From: Liolophura sinensis
Lineage: Eukaryota; Mollusca; Polyplacophora; Chitonida; Chitonidae
Assembly: GCF_032854445.1 (NCBI RefSeq)
Contig: NC_088299.1
Span: forward strand, 18,095,608-18,159,607
Direction of reading: 5' to 3'
Length of the DNA stretch: 64,000 nucleotides
Below are positions 27,701 through 42,700 of this stretch, in pieces. Made by a program: the position numbers and the translations under genes. The notes below the pieces were generated by a model that was not told the origin of the DNA, ran no database searches, and saw nothing but the letters and a program-made list of their open reading frames with translations. The stretch's first letter is position 1, and each line of letters opens with the position of its first letter.

Positions 27701-30700
27701 GAAGGGCTCAGCCAGTCACACCCAACCACAGGTCAGCTAAGCTTGTCTGTTACCATGGCAACATGATCAACACTTGCACATAGGGAGGTAAACTTAGACA
27801 GGGTAACATTAGGAGGTGATATTTTATTGTAAGAGACGGGAACCATGTGGTGAAGTTACTGATAGATCTTAACCATGCTAGCATCCTTATCAACTAGTCT
27901 GTCACTGACTTCATTCTTCAGCGAATTGTTGGCACCTGTTTTATAATGAATTTTAACACTGACATTGCCCACAGTTCTGTGCAGTTGAGTGCTTCATTGA
28001 ACTTACTGTGTCTGCCTTAAGAATTCTACCCACATAGTTTATTTGTGAACACTTTTGGTACTGAAGCTTCCATTTTTCCCTGTAGGATACGATCAGTCTA
28101 CCTTTCAAACAATCCTCAAAACACCTTTGTAATGAAATGAGTAACCTGTAGTCATGAATAAACTTCTGGTTCAAACAAATTAACACTTCACTTTAAGCAA
28201 AGGCTACACAAATTGCAGTAAGCATTGCAGTATTTTAACGTATGGATAAGTACAACACTGTATTTTGGGTTTTTCTGTGTATTTTAACGTATGGATAAGT
28301 AAAGCACTGTATTTTGGTTTTTCTGTGTATTTAAATGTATGGATAAGCAAAACACTGTATTTTGTGGTTTTCTATGTATTTTAACATATGGATAAGTAAA
28401 ACACTGTATTTTGTGGTTTTATGTGTATTTTAACGTATGGATAAGTAATACACTGTATTTTGGGTTTTTCTGTGTATTTAATGTATTGGATAAGTAACAT
28501 ATTTTATTTCATCTAAAAACTGATACCTAAAATGCACTCTCAGAAGCATGTAAGGCCTTATAGCACTGTACCTTTGATGCCGACACGAAAGTTTTGCCGG
28601 TAAGAAATTATTAAAACTTCACATAAATACTCGTAAGTCGCCCTGTAAGGTGGATGAATCAATCAGAATCAGACCAAATGTGCTAAAGACTGAACTTTAG
28701 GTGAAATGTGGTAACTGTATACTGCTGTATAAAACAAATGGATCAATTCCTCTGCATGTGTTGGTATAAATTGGCCACAGGATGTGGTATGCAGACATTC
28801 ATCTGGGTACAGTACCCACATGCCTACAGACTGTTATACTCCCCTGATTAACCTCTCACTCAGAGAAACAGGCTTATAGCAATGATCTAACTTCATACAG
28901 CACTTAGAGGTCAAGTCACAAGCGCTTACTCAATGGTAATTCATGTAATGACCCCTCAATAACAAGCACTTGTTTCCGCTTTTAAACAGCAGTCTCATTC
29001 ACAAGTGGAAAATACATGTACAATAATATCTAGTTACAGAGAAAGTAATTTCATAGTTATTTCCCATAAATTGTGCATCACTTTTTCCCTTAACTGAGCA
29101 GGATACAGTATTTCCTTTTCTGATTAGTTGTGTAAAATATTTGATTTACATAATGCAGTACTGGTCATAAGAGTGTAAAAATTGTTGTGTTAATACACAG
29201 TGTTTGTTATGGTGCTAATTGAGTGTCATGAAACTCATAAATTCAACTTCAGTTAACTTTGGGGGGTAAGATAATGTAATCAACGCACCTCCATTGCCGA
29301 GGGGGTTAGCATGCTATCACAGCATAATGACCCAGGGGGCTCTCACCAATGTGGTCGCTGTGAGTTCAAGTCCAGCTCATGCTACCTTGCTCTTCAGCCG
29401 TACTTGGGAAGATCTGCCAACAACCTGCGGATGGTTGTGAGGTTTCCCCGGGGCTCTGCCCGGTTTGCTCCCTCCACAATGTCCGCTACCATCGTTGATT
29501 ACAGCATAAAACACCAAATAAATAAATAATGTAATCAAGGTGAGAAAAGTAATGTGTTAACAACTGCCATCATGATCAATACATCGCTGATACTGAATGC
29601 CTGATACTGAAACCACTCTCTCTCTCCATCCAGTATTTGCCATGGTCTTCAGATTATTGAATATACATCCACATGTATTGAATATACATCCACATGTATT
29701 GAATATACATCCACATGTATTGAATATACATCCACATGTATTGAATATACATGTACTGATATATTCAAGTCACAAAAACCTAACTACTGTATTTCACCTG
29801 AAGACTGATATGTAAATATCTACTTAAAAACCTTACAATCATTTTTTTGATGCCGACTTTGTAAGTTTTTTGAATGATTAATCACAGTTCATGGATTTGA
29901 CTGTTAAGATCCTTGTAAGACAACAGAAAACAAAACAAAAACAAACAAACAAACAACTCTTACATAGCTCTACAAGGTGGATAAACCAATCAGAATCAAG
30001 AAAAATATGTCACCTGAAAAATGCTAAACTTTCGGGGAAACACAGCACTGTACTTTTTCAACCTTTTCTCATGTTTACTTACATGCAGGCATATTCTCAA
30101 GGTATTTGTTTTCGTGTTGACTGATAAAATTATATTTTTTGTGAAGCCCTGTAACTGACCAATCCAACCAATGTAATTTTATTTCCAATATCAAATTTAA
30201 AATGTGCATAAATTGCACTGAAAGTCGCTGTTTAATACTTCAAAACGGTGAAGAATTAAGGTAGTTATAATTAACAAAGGTTTCTGAAAGTGCTTGGCCT
30301 CTTAGACAAATCATGACATATTCTATACTCTGGTATCCACTCCTGGCTACACAGCTCTAGATCTGCCTGACACTGCACCTGTTTTATCTGTAATTCACTA
30401 TTTAGTTATGTTTTGATAGCTTTAAGTAGTTCTCTTCCTAGTTCACCTATGGTGATAATATAAATCTACATGAAGATTATATATGAACTACTCCATGTAC
30501 ACTGACAAGTCCAGCACTACTCAACCTCATTATTAGCATTATCACAAGTTTTAAAACATCTTCCATCCATACTGAAAAAGAAACTACGCAAAGCTAGATG
30601 GAAACCGGCATTATTAACCCGGGTCATTCCAACCCAGAGGGCTGGAGTTGTCATTAGCCTCTCCCAGACTGGTTTTACAGGCTTTCACTAGCTACAGAAT

Positions 30701-33700
30701 AAACAATCATAGTCTGATTTTTATTGTTGTACACATCAGAGAGTCTTCTCCATATAATTCTGGTTATGCCACTCCTCTGTCCTGTCCAGACCGTGCTGTG
30801 TATTTTGTCAGGTTGGCCAGTCTCAGTCTAAGCAGAGACCAGAAAGTGACATTATCAGGACAATACAAACATCAAAGTAAACATCTCTGATAGGTATCAC
30901 TCAGGGCTTTTTATTGGTGTGCCTCAGTATCATTAAAACTGTAATGAAATGATCAAATGATTGGGATCAAAGATATCCAGATAAAATACCAGCATGTGCT
31001 GTTACATTATGTACCTTAATAATAAATATGGTCATAATTACTTCTTGCCCAGGTCATACCTGTATTTCAGCATATGAAGTACATCATACATTCTGCTGTT
31101 CAATTTAGTATATTTATTCATTTATTGTGTTTAATGCTCTACTCTAAAACTGGTCACTGACATGATGGCAGATGGGATTCTGGGCCAGTTACCTGAGATA
31201 AACCTCCTAACCCAGACCTACACTATCAACCAATCACTGCTAGGGCTGAGGTTGTGACCTGACTGGGGAGAGCTGGGCTGAACTGAGCTGGGGTTGAGGT
31301 AGTGACCTGACTGGGAAGTGAGAGATGGGCTGATCTGAGCTGGGTTTGAGGTTGTGACCTGACTGGGGATTGAGAGCTGGGCTGATCTGAGCTGAGGTTG
31401 AGGTTGTGACCTGACTGGGGATTGAGAGCTAGGCTGATCTGAGATGGGTTTGAGGTTGTGACCTGACTGGGGATCGAGAGATGGGCTGATCTGTGCTGAG
31501 GTTGAGGTTGTGACCTGACTTGGGATTGAGAGCTGGGCTGATCTGTGCTGGGGTTGAGGTTGTGACCTGACTGGAGAGAGCTGGGCTGATCTGTGCTGGG
31601 GTTGAGGTTGTGACCTGACTGGGGATTGAGAGCTAGGCTGATCTGAGCTGAGTTGAGGTTGTGACCCGACTGGGGATTGAGAGCTAGGCTGATCTGAGCT
31701 GGGGTTGAGGTTGTGACCCGACTGGGGATTGAGAGCTAGGCTGATCTGAGTTGGGGTTGAGGTTGTGACCTGACTGGGAAATGAGAGCTGGGCTGATCTG
31801 TGCTGGGGTTGAGGCTGTGACCCGACTGGGGATTGAGAGCTAGGCTGATCTGAGATGAGGTTAAGGTTGTGACCTGACTGGGGATTGAGAGCTGGGCTGA
31901 TCTGAGCTGGGGTTGAGGTTGTGACCTGACTGGGAAGTGAGAGCTGGGCTGATCTGAGCTGGGGTTGAGGTTGTGACCTGAATGGAGAGAGCTGGGCTGA
32001 TCTGTGCTGGGGTTGAGGTTGTGACCTGACTGGGGATTGAGAGCTGGGCTGATCTGAGCTGGGGTTGAGGTTGTGACCTGACTGGGGATTGAGAGCTGGG
32101 CTGATCTGTGCTGAGGTTGTGACCTGACTGGGGATCGAGAGCTGGGCTGATCTGAGCTGGGGTTGAGGTTGTGACCTGACTGGGGGATTGAGAGCTAGGC
32201 TGATCTGAGCTGGGATTGAGGTTGTGACCTGACTGGGATTGAGAGCTGGGCTGATCTGTGCTGAGGTTGTGACCTGACTGGGGATCGAGAGCTGGGCTGA
32301 TCTGAGCTGGGGTTGAGGTTGTGACCTGACTGGGGATTGAGAGCTAGGCTGATCTGAGCTGGGGTTGAGGTTGTGACCTGACTGGGGATTGAGAGCTGGG
32401 CTGATCTGTGCTGAGGTTGTGACCTGACTGGGGATCGAGAGCTGGGCTGATCTGAGCTGGGGTTGAGGTTGTGACCTGACTGGGGGATTGAGAGCTAGGC
32501 TGATCTGAGCTGGGGTTGAGGTTGTGACCTGACTGGGGATTGAGAGCTGGGCTGATCTGTGCTGGGGTTGAGGGTTGTGACCTGACTGGGAAGTGAGAGC
32601 TGGGCTGATCTGAGCTGGGGTTGAGGTTGTGACCTGACTGGAGATAGCTGGGCTGATCTGTGCTGAGGTTGTGACCTGACTGGGGATCGAGAGCTGGGCT
32701 GATCTGAGCTGGGGTTGAGGTTGTGACCTGACTGGAGAGAGCTGGGCTGATCTGTGCTGGGGTTGAGGTTGTGACCTGACTGAGAGAGCTGGGCTGATCT
32801 GTGCTGGGGTTGAGGTTGTGACCTGACTGGGGATTGAGAGCTGGGCTGATCTGTGCTGGGGTTGAGGTTGTGACCTGACTGATGATCGACAGCTAGGCTG
32901 ATCTTAGCTGGGGTTGAGGTTGTGACCTGACCGGGGATTCAGTGGTCTTTCCTTTACACTTTTTTACAGTTCTAATAAACATATATTTAGGCTTTATTAA
33001 TATTCCCCTATTATTCAAATGTAGTCAAATCTGATTATCTGACTTTTATACCGCTGATCTTTCAGAGTCTATATTTAACAGCCTTAATTATCATCCAAAA
33101 GCTGCACCAGCCTATCATTCCTTAACACTATAACCAACCTATCTTTCTAGAACACCTGACCACCAAAAATTGGCAGACTGGAAATCTGATACTATGGAAA
33201 CCATCAAGCTAAAGAGGTCTAACACTAACAAATGCTGATGTTCACATATAGAGGAATTGACATGAGTACTACAGGGTTTATAAACTGCATCTGGTGCACC
33301 TGATCTTTATAACAAACTAAACTTCACCAATGTTCCTGTCTCTGTCTTGTCTTTGAATAGTGAATTAACTTACAAAGTGATATGTGCTAAGCTGTCTGTG
33401 CAGGAAGGAGAACAACTTTTCAGCAGCTATGTATACCCCCCACCCTCGACCCACCGAACGCCTCCTGCTGCACCCCCCCCCCCCCTTCAGGAAGCTTACT
33501 GATACATGAGCAATATTCTCACCACATACCAAGTCAAACAGGATCATGTTGGAAGGTCAACATGTGTATATGAACATTTCCCTAACCAATCATGATCTCA
33601 CACTCCTACTCTACAGAAAACTTGTCTAACTTCTAAATGTATAGGATGTTGAGGTAACAACACAATTACAACCACTTTTCCATTATTGTTTTTACGATGT

Positions 33701-36700
33701 AAAATCCCAATCATACATACACGAATATCATTATCATTTTTCTTGCAAAAAGCTGCTTTTTACTTAGATATGACCAGTGAGAAAGGAAACGGTTAATTGA
33801 CTGCAAGTTCCGGCTTACCAGAAAAAAAGGAGATCTTCTCAGAAAATGTCTTTAAAAAAATACTTTGCTATCAATCTAATTTTTCATTTGCCTATTAACA
33901 GCTGGGTTAATGTATTAAAAACAGTGGATTTCAATGAATTTTCACTGATTAGGAAACAAGGTGGTATATGTCTTTGAAATTACATGACTCCTCTTGACTT
34001 GTCAAGTCTATGTATATAGTATACAGAAATGCTGGAGTTCGGGCATGCCCTGAGTGAAAGTCTGCACAAGCTATTAGCTAACCCTAAAACTGTTACAACT
34101 GATGTCTTCAGGTCACGGCAAAAGAGGCAAATCATCAACAAGATAAAAATAGAAGATCGTCTTCTATTGGGTCGATTACCTTTGGAATTTGGAATACCAT
34201 AGAAATACTAAATATCACTCAGTGACACCTGCAAGCAAATCTAATGAAAATACACAAATGCGACACATGACTAATTCAGGGTTAACACTAAAAGTACAAC
34301 AGGAAACAGACACAGTGTTAGCCTGCAGAGTTAACACTGAAAGTACACCAGGGAATAGACACAGTGTTAGCCTGCAGAATTAACACTAAAAGTACACCAG
34401 GGAATAGACAGAGTGTTAGCCTGTGGAGTTAACACTAAAAGTACACCAGGAAACAGACACAGTGTTAGCCTGTGGAGTTAACACTAAATGTACACCAGGA
34501 AACAGACACAGTGTTAGCCTGTGGAGTTAACACTAAAAGTACACCAGGAAAAAGACACAGTGTTAGCCTGCGGAGTTAAAACTGAAAGTACACCAGGGAA
34601 TAGACACAGTGTTAGCCTGCAGAGTTAACACTAAACATACACCAGGAAACAGACACAGTGTTAGCCTGTGGAGTTAACACTAAAAGTACACCAGGGAATA
34701 AACACAGTGTTAGCCTATGGAGTTAACACTAAAAGTACAACAGGAAACAGACACAGTATTAACCTGTGGAGTTAACACTAAAAGTACACCAGGAAACAGA
34801 CACAGTGTTTAGCCTGTGGAGTTAACACTAAAAGTAGACCAGGGAATAGACACTGTGTTAGCCTGTGGAGTTAACACTAAAAGTACACCAGGAAACAGAC
34901 ACAGTGTTAGCCTGTGGAGTTAACACTAAAAGTACACCAGGAAACAGACACAGTGTTAGCCTGCGGAGTTAAAACTGAAAGTACACCAGGAAACAGACAC
35001 AGTGTTAGCCTGTGGAGTTAACACTAAACATACACAGGAAACAGACACAGTGTTAGCCCATGGAGTTAAACACTAAAAGGTACACCAGGAAACAGACACA
35101 GTGTTAGCCTGCGGAGTTAAAACTGAAAGTACACCAGGAAACAGACACTGTGTTAGCCTGCAGAGTTAACACTAAACATACACCAGGAAACAGACACAGT
35201 GTTAGCCTGCAGAGTTAAAACTGAAAGTACACCAGGAAACAGACACAGTGTTAGCCTGTGGAGTTAACACTAAACATACACCAGGAAACAGACACAGTGT
35301 TAGCCTGTGGAGTTAACACTAAAAGTACACCAGGAAACAGACACAGTGTTAGCCTGCAGAGTTTAAACTGAAAGTACACCAGGAAACAGACACAGTGTTA
35401 GCCTGCAGATTTAACACTAAACATACACCAGGAAACAGACACAGTGTTAGCCTGCGGAGTTTAAAACTGAAAGTACACCAGGAACAGACACAGTGTTAGC
35501 CTGTGGAGTTAACACTAAACATACACCAGGAAACAGACACAGTGTTAGCCTGCAGAGTTAACACTAAAAATACACCAGGAAACAGACACAGTGTTAGCCT
35601 GTGGAGTTAACACTAAAAGTACACCAGGAAACAGACACAGTGTTAGCCTGTGGAGTTAACACTAAACGTACACCAGATTCTCTAACTGGTGTCAGAAGTT
35701 GGATATGTAGTACAACTTATTCAGCTGAATGCAAACTGTTATCAGTGGGGGGTGGGAGGGGTGTGTGTTTGTTTAAGAGACTGCATGAGGCCAATTTCTT
35801 CATGCCCTATGCGTTATGTCATATCACAGCATGATAACTCCAAACTTGTGCTAATCAACCCATACCTAATGTTACACACCACAACATCTGTTCCTCAATT
35901 AGCAAAGATTTGTCTACTTAGTTATGAACATGGAACCGCAACAAATAAAACAAAAACTGACAGCAGCTGAAACAACGTTATGTACATAAATATACTGTTT
36001 TTTTCAGCTTCTGAAACATTTTTTTTCCTCATTTTTTCTGCACTATTAGGGGAAAAAAATAAAGAAATAAAAAACAAAAACAGAGGAAAATAAATAAACA
36101 ATAATACACAACAATTTTTACAGATTGAGGGCTGTGGAGATCATATCATGTGACCTCATGTACAATATGAAGCCAATTTAATTCCTACAATCATGAAGTT
36201 TTCTGCAATATTACAAACCGGCCGGATAGCACAGTTGGTAGAGCGTCCGCTTCAGGACCGGTAGATCCAGGATCAATCCTTGATCGAGTCACACTAAGAC
36301 TTTAAAAGAGGAAGTTTGTAACTTCCTTGCTTGGCGTTCAGCATGAAGGGATAGTGCAACAACTGGTGACCCGTATCAGTATAACGGCTCGGGCGGGGCG
36401 GCTTACTTGCCTTCGGTAAGTCGTCTTAGTGATGCAGCACTAAATAAAAGAGCGGTGGAAAATCCGTCCTGCAACAATCACGTACATGCACCCTAAGGAT
36501 TCCTTCGTCGTCATATGACTGGAAAATTGTTGAGTACGACGTTAAACCCCAAGCACGCACTCACGCACTCACTCGCAATATTACAAAACTGCTAAAAGTG
36601 CATTCAACATAGAGGACACATGAATTATATACTGAAGTTCCAAACACCCATTTACAGAATAAATCACTGAGAACAAAAACGCATTGCAAAATTAATTGAA

Positions 36701-39700
36701 TTTAGACTTATGGCCTGAGAAATGTCCTCAACTTTAGATTTCACTGAAACCATGCTTACATTAAAATGTTACATATTAATATCAAAATTTTACCACAAGA
36801 TTTGCAAATTTAATCTTTCTGCATAAGTAACAACCTACAGGTATCTGTCTATTACTGGTATGTGCCATTACAGGTATCTGTCTATTACAGGTATGTGCCC
36901 ATTACAGGTATCTGTCTATTACAGGTATCTGTCCTGTTAATGATTATCTACATTAAACATACTGGAGTATCAGGCATCATTTAAGTCAGGAAATAACTTA
37001 CTTGTTTATATACCTGTATAAATTCTCTGCTATATAAACCATGAATGTTTACAGATCAAACCACGAGTACATCTGCATGTTTCATATCAGAAGACATGTG
37101 AGCTATCCATAACGGCCAATCGCAAAAGGAACTGGAACACTTGATGTGAAGTACTTAGCCTGCTTATTGGTGTACATCTGTGTGTAACAGACGTCCTGAA
37201 TTCTAATTAAGACATCAGGCAAACCTTTCTGCATCATTATCATCTAAACTTTCTAAATTTTAATGCCACCCCATTCTGCTAGGATGTGTTTAGATGTTCC
37301 TTCTTGAAACCTGAATATTTTGCTGCCTTCATATACATGTATGTTTATTAAATACTAGAAGATTCCATAAATTTGCTGGATGCCTCCCTTTTCTCTGTGA
37401 CTCAGATATCTGATTTTCTGTCTCCTTTTTATCCTGCTGCATTCTTAAAATAGTGTGAACTTTATCAAACCTTCTGTGAGATAAGGGAAAGTTAGTAAAC
37501 ACTAAGGACATTGAAATAAACATCGCCCTGCCAGGTTACCATCACCCATACATAAAATCTGAAGTAGTCATATAATATACTATTGCCTTCAAGACTTCTA
37601 AACACAGAATCCTGTGAAAAGCAAAACTTGTCCTCTCTTGAAGTCTAACACAGTGCTCAAATCGTGAAAAGTTACCCCCCCTTAAAACCACGCCAGCCTT
37701 CAAACTAATGAAAATCAAATCACATAACGGCTTTAAGAATGCCTGTAAACCGCTAAGAATAACAAAGTTCCACTATAGCCCTTTAACATGATATCAAGAT
37801 TTAGGGTATTAATCTGACAGGTATGATTACATAAGAGCATACAGATCAAAGGAGTAATCCTCTTCAATGTCAAACAGGTACACTGCTAAGTCACGAGTAG
37901 CTTCAGTGACAAAGCACTCTTATGAAGTTCTGAACAGCACGAGCTGACAGATAAGGTCGAATTAATACGGATCTGTCATATCCTGTAATTACATAAATAA
38001 GACAACCCTACAAAATGACCTGAGTCAACAAATTCTGCTCCAGTATTTTCGTCTTAAGTTAACACTGTTGTATGCTGTTCTTCTTTTTTTTCAGAATCCT
38101 TACAATACACCATGTCATATGTTACCTGACAAAAGCCTTTCATACCTGCATAGATGGTCATTAACACAGGTACCTTCTCCCACAACACACAGTGGGTGGA
38201 GGAGAAAATGACAGTGACAGATGCAAGGGTTAATAGAAACGCTGGCTTAAAACCCCTCCAATCAATCAGGGTAAGCTTCTATAACAGGTTTAGCATTGTC
38301 CCCCATGAGATACTCTTACACATACACACAGAGGCAATCTGAAGGATTGATGAATGTAGACTGAACTTTGCCATCCTCAGATAGCATGTGTGAGATAGTC
38401 TCCCCTGCTGCTACATCAGACAGCTTTGGTCTTAGCATTTTCCTATTACAAGACATGACATAACAATATGTCTCTCCTCGTCATCACTAATGTCTGGCTG
38501 AATCGTGTTACCAACAGGGTATACATTCTTAGGTTATTAATTCTCGGCCTGTCTGCCTGAGTATCTGTCGCACCATCTATCCATCTATCACACCTTTATT
38601 TTCATGTGCATATGGCATATTCCTGCAGGTTCACGATGTGGAGCATGATGTTTGAAAACCAGCGCTTGATCAATGCAAAATGTTTGTGCATTTAATTAAT
38701 GAATTCTGTGATTCTCACTGGAAAATTTATTTGCAATAACTGCTCCAAATATTGTCAGATTTTGACAAAATAATCAGCACAGGTTGACCTTGTGGAACAT
38801 CAGTAATCTGACCTTTTGAATATTTAATGAATATTTAACCATCTCCTTGATTCATTCTGGTCGCTAGTTTCCATGCAATAATCATTTCGAATATTTTTTT
38901 GATAAAATTCTGTATACAGATTTATTTTAAGACCCCTCAGATAAAGTTAAAAACCAGGTGGACCTGTGCATATATTTTGCATATGTGCTTTTGACCATTC
39001 CCTTCATTCTGGTTGGTTGTTAGTCTGCGTAAACTAACTGTTTGAAATAATGTGCAATTTTAAGAAAAAAAAATACACCTGGAAAAAAAATTAACAAATT
39101 TTTACCATATTTACATCCTTCTCAGAACCTGCAATCCTTCTGTGCAAGGCTATCTGCTATCTACATTTTAATAGCTGTCACCCCAGCACATGTGCATGGC
39201 GAACTCAAAAACAGTGAACAGGCTATGAGGGCCTCAAGTGGCTACCAGCATGGTACTCAGCTGACCCAAGAACACCCATTTTGCAGCCTCATATTGACAC
39301 AGAAAACACTGGCTACAAGGCTGTGATCTGCTCAACAAGCTCTTATATAATCTGCACCTATCAAAAACAAATATACAAATCCTCTATACAACAAGATCCA
39401 GTTCAAGACTACAGCTTTTCCCTTCAACACTTCTAACATCAAATAGGAAAAATATATATATAATTAAAAAAACATCTAAAAGTGAATAATTTGTATAATT
39501 TATTAAATTTAGGTTATCTCTTTTTTTTGTAAATCATACAAATTGGTGGTGCTTATCTGAATATACCTCCCCAAGATGCTTAATTGTCAGGATGAAACGA
39601 AGTACTGTTCACTGCCAGACCAGACGCTTGTAGCAGGACAACCACTCCATGGTTAGGTCCATCACGAACACGTACTGGGGCATTAGGTACAGTCATCAGC

Positions 39701-42700
39701 CTTATTGCTTCACAGCCTTCTTCTGTGTCCAGTTCTGACAGGCTAACTTTACACTGCATTTCTAACCCAATTAAAATACCATCTGTTTAGTGTTAAATTT
39801 CAGACAGGACCATATGCTCTCCCAGGCTTGTGGAGAGGGGAGCTTTCCACTTCTACTGCCATGAAGACATCAAAAATAAATTTGTCTTAATCTTTTGGAA
39901 TCTTAATAAATTGGCCCCACTCCTAATTTAAGGTTTCCAGCCCCACTCTCCATCACCACCACCACCTCGCCCCCAAACATAGTCTTGATGCTCCTTGGTG
40001 ACTCTCACTGATAGCTCACTCATCACAAGCTTCATGTTTACATGGTTTATATTCAACTTCAAACAGATGAATCTTCAACTTCAAACAGATGAATCTTCAA
40101 CTTCAAACAGATGAATCTTCAACTTCAAACAGATGAATCTTCAACTTCAAACAGATGAATCTTCAACTTCAAACAGATGAATCTTCAAAGAGGCTTACTG
40201 ACTACACAAACATTCTGAGAAATGACAGATCCCTGCTTCAGCATGATACAGAATGATTCATGATATCAAAAATAATAATCCAAACCAATAATAACTCGCA
40301 TATCATGACTGATACTTCATACTGCCAAGGCCATCTGATATACTGCATGATACAAGTATCAAGGTGCTCTACCAGTTTCTTCAAAACAAGCCACCAAATA
40401 CTTCATGGAATTAAGTTTAATGTTGCATATTTTATCTTTGAAGAAAATATATAGAAAAAAGTTTAAATTTATAGCTTGGCACATGACTTAATGAACACCG
40501 TGTGGTAAACATGTTTATACATTGTATCTGGTCGCAGAACTGTAGAGGGTACATGAAAAGGAACTCTAAACTGAAGATCATACTGATGTATGAGAAAAGA
40601 AAACAGATACGCCAAAAAACTTTTATTTCTGAGGATTCTTTTATGTGTCTAGGTAACTTGTCTATTTTATGCATATATTTCCATCAATGATCAGGAAGTC
40701 TTGGGAATGATCTGAGTTGGCTGGGTACATTTGACCAGCTTTACAGCATGCTATAGGCAGTGAGGATACATGTATGATACTACGACTAGGGCTGTAGAAT
40801 CTACGACTAGGGCTGTAGAATCTACAACTAGGGCTGTAGAATCTACGAGTAGAGCTGCAGAATCTAAGACTACAGCTGTAGAATCTAAGACTAGGGCTGC
40901 AGAATCTATGACTTGGGCTGCAGAATCTAAGACTAGGGCTGCAGAATCTACGACTAGGGCTGCAGAATCCACGACTAGGGCTGCAGAATCCACGACTAGG
41001 GCTGTAGAATCTACGACTAGGGCTGCAGAATCTAAGACTAGGGCTGCAGAATCTAAGACTAGGGCTGTAGAATCTACGACTAGGGCTGCAGAATCTAAGA
41101 CTAGGGCTGCAGAATCTACGACTAGGGCTGCAGAATCCACGACTAGGGCTGCAGAATCTACGACTAGGGCTGCAGAATCTAAGACTAGGGCTGCAGAATC
41201 TACGACTAGGGCTGCAGAATCTAAGACTAGGGCTGCAGAATCTAAGACTAGGGCTGCAGAATCCACGACTAGGGCTGCAGAATCTATGACTAGGGCTGCA
41301 GAATCCACGACTAGGGGCTCTGAATAAAACTGAGAAGCTTTAAGGACTTTTGTATGTTATTAAGAATTTAAAAAAAAAAAGAATTGTTCAAAGTATCCTT
41401 TATATTATTCAGTTTTAGCATCGCATACAAGTCCTGGTAGGACCAACCTGACATGGTACTGAACTTTGATCTCTGCTCATGCTTTTATACAAGATTGAGG
41501 TGAAGTACATGTACAGCATGTCTGACATTTTATGTACACATATGGCCACACACATTTAGGTTAGGTTATTTTGGGACATGAATACTAATCTTACAATTCA
41601 ACCCTGATAAGTAAATTAATCAAGTGGTTGTAACTAATTTAATGACACTGGTACCTGTGATAACCTGCTTATTGTCTGAACGATATCCAAGTATACACAT
41701 GCATCAATTACTGTCCACACTAATGACCAGAAATGTTAATAATGTGTACAGAGGGCTGCTCTGGCTTGTTCTGGCTTGTTCAGGCTCTTGTGATGAGGTC
41801 AAGCAGGGTCAGTGATATTACAGCAGTGACAGTTTAATATTGGCCAATCTGACACAACATACCAATACACAAATCACTACTCCATTGTTACAGCAAGTAC
41901 AGGTCAAATTCTGAATGGCAGAGTCTAAATAGCACAAGACAGCAAACCCTATAGATATTCCCTTGTGTTAATTTTGCGCATGAATTCATCAGCTTAAGGA
42001 TGAATGTACACCACAAATCATGGTGACTATGAGCGTTGTGGTCATATCACGAAGCTGCCGTGATGAGCTAATACATAGCAGAGAATTGTGGTTTCTCTGC
42101 ATCTGCTGTGACACGCATATGCCCTGCACTCAATCTGCACCACTCACATCCTCTTAAGGGGGCCGAGCGCAGGGAAGGCTAAGTGGTAAATTTGACATTA
42201 ATCAAGTGCTCTTCTTGTTATTAAACTTGGCCTTACAGTGGGCATGATACGCAAGGAATATCTGGAAGATATTAGCTCTATATATATTATTACTGTTAAT
42301 ATCACTGCTATTACATTAGCAACACAAACTGGATTTTCCAACGACATTTATTAGGTAGTTAGCAGTTGTAAACCACATCAAAGTGGTTGGAACAGAATCA
42401 GTCAACACACAAGCTTTGTGCTGAACACAATGTCTCCAAAGGAATGTCAAGAACATTCGCTTCATACAGAACACAAATTCTCCAAAGGAATGTCAAGAAC
42501 ATTTGCTTCATACGGAACATAAATTCTCCAAAGGAATGTCAAGAACATTCGCTTCATACGGAACACAAATTCTCCAAAGGAATGTCAAGAACATTCGCTT
42601 CATACGGAACACAAATTCTCCAAAGGAAGGTCAAGAACATTTGCTTCATATGGAACATAAATTCTCCAAAGGAATGTCAAGAACATTCGCTTCATACGGA

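Noticed and set aside
13421-29752. Direct repeats considered as CRISPR-like arrays
   Set aside because: The arrays are head-to-tail without unique spacers, and the context is animal nuclear DNA.
36218-36295. Possible tRNA gene
   Set aside because: The A and B boxes belong to a SINE head with target-site duplications; the segment does not fold as a complete cloverleaf by eye.
40751-41327. 185-codon frames on both strands (TTRAAES / VDSAALV heptads), resembling a coiled coil
   Set aside because: It is a 21-bp minisatellite by-product; both strands are open over the same span.
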